A stretch of DNA of 7,180 nt from NCBI GenBank assembly GCA_050289625.1, contig JBNKGC010000268.1, forward strand, positions 1 through 7,180, in the 5' to 3' direction. Under the pieces are notes generated by a model. That model worked only from the letters and a program-made list of their open reading frames with translations, did no database searches and was not told the DNA's origin. The position numbers and the translations under genes were made by a program. Origin of the DNA: NIC37A-2 sp050289625 (GTDB taxonomy: Bacteria; Myxococcota_A; Polyangia; Polyangiales; Polyangiaceae). Shown piece after piece: positions 1 through 4,300 of the stretch. Each line of letters begins with the position of its first letter. The first letter of the stretch is position 1.

Positions 1-829
1 GCACCCCTCCAGGTGGTTCATTCAGGTTCATCCCCGCCCCGACTCCCCAGTAGGTCGAGTAGTCGCAATCGTCCGGGGTGGTACAGGGCACCTGGGTGGC
101 TTGGCCAAATACGCACAAGCTCCGTCCCGAGGACTCGAAGGTTGCCGGACTGATACTGCTCAGGGGATCGGAGAACGTGTAGATCGCACCTTGAACTCCG
201 ACCGTGTTTTCCTCGATGTGTACCCAACCATCGAGAGGCCGCAGTTCCTCGGTGGGTGGCAGGAAGGTCATTCCACCGCCTGTCCCGGCGCTGCCTGTCC
301 CGGTACCGCCCCCCGCACCTGTCCCTCCAATGCCCTGAGCGCCACCCGTGCCCGTGCTGGGGATCGTGAAACATTCGCTCGCGCAGGATGTCGCAGCGCA
401 AGTCCAGAGGTCGGTGTACGCCAGGCTGGCTTCTTGCGAGGCGCCCTCGGCACCGGTCACGCAATTCTGCGGGCAGGTCTCGAAGTCAGCTTGGGCAATG
501 CAGCCCAGGGCGCAGTCGGCTACTTCGCCGCAGGGGCTCGCGGCCGTACAAGCATCGTACGCGGCTCCGCACGCGGATTCCCAGCACGAGGTGCAAGCCT
601 GCACATCGACGCCGGATCCCCCTCCCGTACTCGAGCCGCCCGCGCCTTGGCTGTTCGGGTTGACGCAGACATTGCTGGCGCAGCTCAAGCCTGCGTTGCA
701 CACCGAGTTTTCCGCGCACGGGCATGTCTCGTAGCCTGGAGTGCAGAAATTCTGCTTCGAGCTGCACCCACCCAAACCGTGCGCTGCGACGAACGCTGCG
801 CTACTCAGAACAAACGCTTTCTTCCACAC
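1..829 (-). CDS. Cysteine-rich secreted lipoprotein, C-terminus cut by window edge
   Basis: Predicted surface or periplasmic lipoprotein of unknown function. The reading frame has no stop from position 829 to the window edge and gives 276 residues. Residues 1-22 form a lipoprotein signal peptide: WKK, a hydrophobic stretch, then the lipobox LGGC with Cys22 as the predicted lipidated residue. Residues 29-55 are a compact module with six Cys (29, 36, 38, 44, 50, 55). A short Gly/Ser linker (about 60-73) leads to a second module of twelve Cys (79-153), spaced as expected for disulfides. A Gly/Thr-rich linker spans about 158-186. The C-terminal part contains DGWV, GVQGAIYTFSD and YSTYWGVGAGMNLN, resembling beta-sandwich, possibly carbohydrate-binding, domains of myxobacterial exoproteins; this last call is from memory of the style. 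GTG at 829 is chosen because it gives a clean signal peptide and has a purine-rich ribosome site nine bases upstream. TTG at 847 and TTG at 895 are alternative starts; the frame is closed by a stop at 899-901. Confidence 0.87.
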   Translation of the reverse strand, partial: MWKKAFVLSSAAFVAAHGLGGCSSKQNFCTPGYETCPCAENSVCNAGLSCASNVCVNPNSQGAGGSSTGGGSGVDVQACTSCWESACGAAYDACTAASPCGEVADCALGCIAQADFETCPQNCVTGAEGASQEASLAYTDLWTCAATSCASECFTIPSTGTGGAQGIGGTGAGGGTGTGSAGTGGGMTFLPPTEELRPLDGWVHIEENTVGVQGAIYTFSDPLSSISPATFESSGRSLCVFGQATQVPCTTPDDCDYSTYWGVGAGMNLNEPPGGV

Positions 830-838
830 GAGCTTCGA

Positions 839-845
839 TCTCCCC
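839..845 (-). promoter_or_regulatory. Ribosome binding site supporting the GTG start of the lipoprotein
   Basis: On the minus strand GGGGAGA lies nine bases before the GTG at 829. It decides between that start and the in-frame TTG at 847, whose first codon overlaps this site. The GTG start also places the two lysines directly at the N-terminus, as usual for a lipoprotein signal peptide. Confidence 0.5.
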
Positions 846-1003
846 AAGGGTCTCGGAAAAGGTGCGGGGGCTCTGAACGAATCCAGTTCGGACAACGATC
901 AGGAAACGCCGAAGCTCCACCTGATCCGCTCCCCCTTCTCCGCGACGAAAAGTCCAGGCCCGTGGCTATCACGGCTCGGCAGACAAACTCAATGGAGTTC
1001 TGT

Positions 1004-1035
1004 GCGCCGGCCGGCCGAGGAACTTGGGCCGGCGC
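1004..1035. repeat. 9-bp perfect inverted repeat with 14-base spacer
   Basis: GCGCCGGCC at 1004-1012 is the exact reverse complement of GGCCGGCGC at 1027-1035. It could form a GC-only stem in RNA, or serve as a protein site. No T-run follows on either strand, so it is not a typical terminator, and no gene ends here. In DNA this GC-rich such a repeat can arise by chance. Confidence 0.3.
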
Positions 1036-1065
1036 CGGGTCGAGCGAACATGATGGGATCCCCCA

Positions 1066-1079
1066 CTGTCCGCGGACAG
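1066..1079. promoter_or_regulatory. Perfect 14-bp palindrome, candidate operator
   Basis: CTGTCCGCGGACAG is identical to its own reverse complement over all 14 bases. It lies 259 bases upstream of the kinase-protein start and 237 bases upstream of the lipoprotein start. An uninterrupted dyad of this size in a divergent intergenic region is what a dimeric repressor or activator would bind. The regulator is unknown and none is encoded in the window. Confidence 0.35.
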
Positions 1080-1261
1080 GGCTTGCGTCGGGCGACGGCC
1101 GCGATCGGGCGAGTACGCCTCACCGCCCACCATGACGCCCTGGCAGCGCTCGTCTCTTCGGGGTCGTTGACAAAGACCCGCCCTATCCTGCGCGGTAGGG
1201 TCCCCCCAAAACCAACTACGGGGTGGCAGTTCCCTGCGAGTTTTTCTCCGCGATCTAGAGC

Positions 1262-1267
1262 TATTAT
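1262..1267 (+). promoter_or_regulatory. Possible -10 box for the kinase-hybrid gene
   Basis: TATTAT matches the -10 consensus at five of six positions and sits in the most A/T-rich part of the intergenic region, about 70 bases before the GTG start. No acceptable -35 hexamer lies 16-18 bases upstream (the bases there read roughly GAGTTTTT), so an activator would be needed. This is a weak call. Confidence 0.2.
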
Positions 1268-1327
1268 TGGAACACAGTGGCAGAGGAGCCGCATCTCGTG
1301 GCGGGCTCTCTCGCCGCGAGCGACATT

Positions 1328-1332
1328 GGGGG
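1328..1332 (+). promoter_or_regulatory. G-rich ribosome binding site for the kinase-hybrid GTG start
   Basis: A run of five G (GGGGG) ends five bases before the GTG at 1338. It is only a partial Shine-Dalgarno match, but its spacing is right. It favours GTG at 1338 over the in-frame TTG at 1326, which has no purine-rich site at a useful distance. Confidence 0.4.
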
Positions 1333-1337
1333 CGTCG

Positions 1338-4300
1338 GTGATACTCGAGGATTACACGTTGGGCGCGCAGCTCCACGTAGGGCGTCGGGCCGCGGTCTAT
1401 CGGGCCGTCCGCGGCTCCGACGGGACCCCGGTCATCCTGAAGATCCTCCACCCCGGGTACGAGCACACGGATGAGCTCAGGCTTCAGAACGAGCTCGAGC
1501 TCGGACGAATCCTGGAAGGCGCGCCCGTCGTCAGGCCACTTCGGCTCTCGAGCTTCGAAGGTCGACGGGCGCTGGAGTTCGCGGACTGCCCGTGGCCGCC
1601 GCTCGCGCAGCGGGTAGGTGATCCGATGCCCGTTGAGGCGTTCCTCGGTCTGGCTGTCCAGCTCTCGTCGGCGGTCGCCGCCATCCACCGGCGCGAGGTG
1701 CTCCACAAAGATCTCCAGCCAGACAACATCCTTTACGATCCGGCCACGGGGGACCTTGCGATCTGTGGCTTCGGTCTCGCCAAGCGCACGGGCCGCGAGC
1801 TCTCGGTCGCGCGACCCGTTCAACGGATCGAAGGCACCCTCCCCTACATCTCGCCCGAGCAGACGGGCCGGATGCACCAGGGGATCGACAGCCGGTCGGA
1901 TCTCTACTCGCTCGGCGTGGTTTTCTACGAGCTCCTCACCGGGAGGCTCCCCTTCGAGGCGGCCGACGCGGTCGGCTGGGTGCACGCCCACATCGCGCGC
2001 CGCCCTGCGCCGCCGGCCGAGGTATGCCCGTCTTTGCCGGGCGTGCTCTCGGACATTGTCCTGAAGCTCCTCGAGAAGACCTCCGATTCCCGCTACCAGA
2101 GTGCTTCCGGACTGCTCCATGACCTCCGCACGTGCCTCGCGTCCCTCCGTTCGACCGACACGGTCGAGCCGTTCCGACTCGGGGAGGGGGACGTTTCGGA
2201 CCGGTTCTTGATCCCTCAAAAGCTCTACGGCCGCGAAGTGGAGTCGGCGGAGCTCCTCGATGCCTTCGAGCGCGTCGCTTCGACTGGCGAGGCCGAGCTG
2301 GTGCTGGTTTCCGGGCCGCCGGGGATCGGGAAGTCCGCCCTGGTGCACGAGCTGCACCGGCCGATCGCCGCGCACCATGGCCGGTTAATCGCCGGCAAGT
2401 TCGCGCAACTGAGCGGGGATGTCCCCTATGCGGCGCTCGTCGAAGCGCTGCGCGCATTGGTTCTCGACGTTCTGGCCTTGGACGAGGCGACGGTAGCTAA
2501 GTTTCGGCAGCGGGTCCTCTCGGCGCTCGAACCGAACGCCCAGCTCATCGTCGATATGGTCCCGCTCATGGAAGGGATCCTCGGTCCCCAATCCCCGGTG
2601 CCCGAGCTGCCCTCGAGCCAAGCCCAAGTCCGGTTACGCCGAACATTGCGCCAGCTCTTCGGAGCGGTGGCCACGAAAGCGGAGCCGCTGACCATGGTGC
2701 TGGACGACCTGCAGTGGGGCGATCCCGCGAGCCTCACCCTACTCGAGGACCTCGTGTCCAGCTCGGATTCGGGCTTCCTCCTCGTGGTGGGGACCTATCG
2801 CGACAGCGACGTGGACGAAGCGCATCCGCTCCGCGGCGTGCTCGAGCGGATACGGCATTCGGGGGCGCGACTGCGGGAGATGCACCTCGGCCCGTTAACG
2901 CAGCGCTACGTCAATCACTTGGTCGCGGACACCGTCCAGACCTCGCTCGCCGATGCGGAACAACTGGCTACCGTCGTTTGGGAGAAGACCGGCGGCAATC
3001 CGTTCTTCATGTTCCAACTTCTCACGACGCTCTACGAGCGGGAGCGGATCGTGTTTGACGCCCACGCGCGACGCTGGCGCTGGGATCTGGGCAGCATCCG
3101 AACCGAGCCGTACTCGGACAACCTGGTGGCCTTCTTACTCGAAAAAACGCGCCTTCTTCCGGGCGAGACGCAGGAGACGCTCTCGCGTGCAGCGTGCCTC
3201 GGGGGAAGCTTCGACGCCGAGACCCTGGCCACGGTCCTCGGACACGACCCTGAAAGAGCCTTGCGTCGCGCCGTGGAGGACGGTCTGCTCCTGGAGGCAG
3301 AAGGGACCTATCGCTTCTCGCACGACCGAGTCCAAGAGGCCGCGTACGCCCTCATTCCACCGAGCCAGCGGAGCGCCACGCACCTCGAAATCGGCCGGCG
3401 GCTCCTCGCGCGTACGCCCCCGGAGGAGGTCGAAGCAAAGTCCTTCGACCTCGTGAACCACCTCAACAGGGGCGCCCAGCTCGTGGAATCGCCCGATGAG
3501 CAGGAGCGCATTGCCGAGCTCAATCTCATCGCAGGCACCCGGGCCATGCGGGCGACGGCCCATGCCTCCGCCCGGCGGTACTTCGAGGCTGGTGCCGCAT
3601 GCCTCGACACGCGCTCCTGGGAACGCGTGCATGAGCTCGTCTTCGCGCTGGAACTCCACAGGGCTGAATGCGAGCTACTGACCGGCATGCTCGCAGAGGC
3701 GGAAGCTCGGCTTTCAGCGCTCGAAGCGCGTGCCGCGAGCATTGGCGAGGCGGCAGCGGTCACGTGTGCGCGCGCGGCTCTCTACATCATGACGGACCGA
3801 CCCGACATCGCAGTCGATGCATGCCTCGGCTACCTTCGGCGCGTCGGTATCGACTGGTCCGCACATCCCACCGACGAGGAGGTGCAGCAGGAATTCGACG
3901 CCATTCGGGAGCGTCTCGCCGGCCGGTCGATCGAGTCGCTCATCGACGCGGCGCCCACGGACGATCCGGACGTGCGCGCGACCATGGATGTTCTCACCTG
4001 GTTCGAGTCCCCGGCACTCTTCACCGACGAGAACCTCCCCGACCTCCTCGTCGCTCGCATGGCAAACCTCAGCCTCGAACACGGTACGAGCGATGCTTCG
4101 TGCGTCGCCTATGGGTGGCTCGGCGCGATTCTCGGGCCACGCTTCGACGACTACGGCTCCGGATTCCGCTTCGGCCAGCTCGCCCTCGCTCTCGGCGAAA
4201 AGCACGATCTGCTCCGCTTCAAGCCGCAAGTCTATGCCGCCTTGGGGTACCGAATCGCCCCGTGGTCTCGACACCTCGGCACCGGCCTCGAATGGCTCCA

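Larger units (their letters stand above)
830..1337. other. Divergent intergenic control region, non-coding
   Basis: About 500 bases separate the two divergent gene starts, and I see no credible gene here. Open frames crossing it on both strands lack recognisable protein features, and codons in the frame of the right-hand gene lose their third-position G/C bias: only 8 of 24 codons between 1206 and 1277 end in G or C. The stretch from about 1203 to 1276 is noticeably richer in A/T than its surroundings, as expected near a promoter. The region also holds a 14-bp palindrome, a 9-bp inverted repeat and three copies of TGGCAG (1141, 1224, 1278). It probably carries the promoters of both genes. No confident sigma-70 pair was found for either direction. 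Confidence 0.7.

Noticed and set aside
272..358. Degenerate GC-rich DNA repeat
   Set aside because: It encodes the Gly/Thr linker of the lipoprotein, and low-complexity protein sequence explains it.
18..464. Minus-strand open frame of 148 codons overlapping the lipoprotein
   Set aside because: It lies in another frame of the same strand and reads as Arg/His/Gly-rich noise. The lipoprotein frame explains this DNA.
101..1135. Plus-strand open frame of 344 codons opposite the lipoprotein and into the intergenic region
   Set aside because: Arg/Ala/Ser-rich shadow translation without domains. The minus strand has a coherent signal peptide and Cys modules instead.
1167..1172. Perfect TTGACA -35 hexamer
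   Set aside because: No -10-like hexamer lies 15-19 bases downstream. TATCCT is only 11 bases away and TAGGGT is 23 bases away, so no promoter can be supported.
1202..1226. Possible hairpin from the C-run near 1203 and the G-run near 1220
   Set aside because: Only about four to five pairs and no T-run, so neither a terminator nor a riboswitch can be supported.
1488..1503. Repeated GAGCTC palindromes
   Set aside because: They lie within coding sequence and follow from Glu-Leu codon choice (GAG CTC).
969..2378. Minus-strand open frame of 469 codons antisense to the kinase and ATPase domains
   Set aside because: Arg/Glu-rich antisense shadow typical of GC-rich DNA. The plus strand has all kinase landmarks here.
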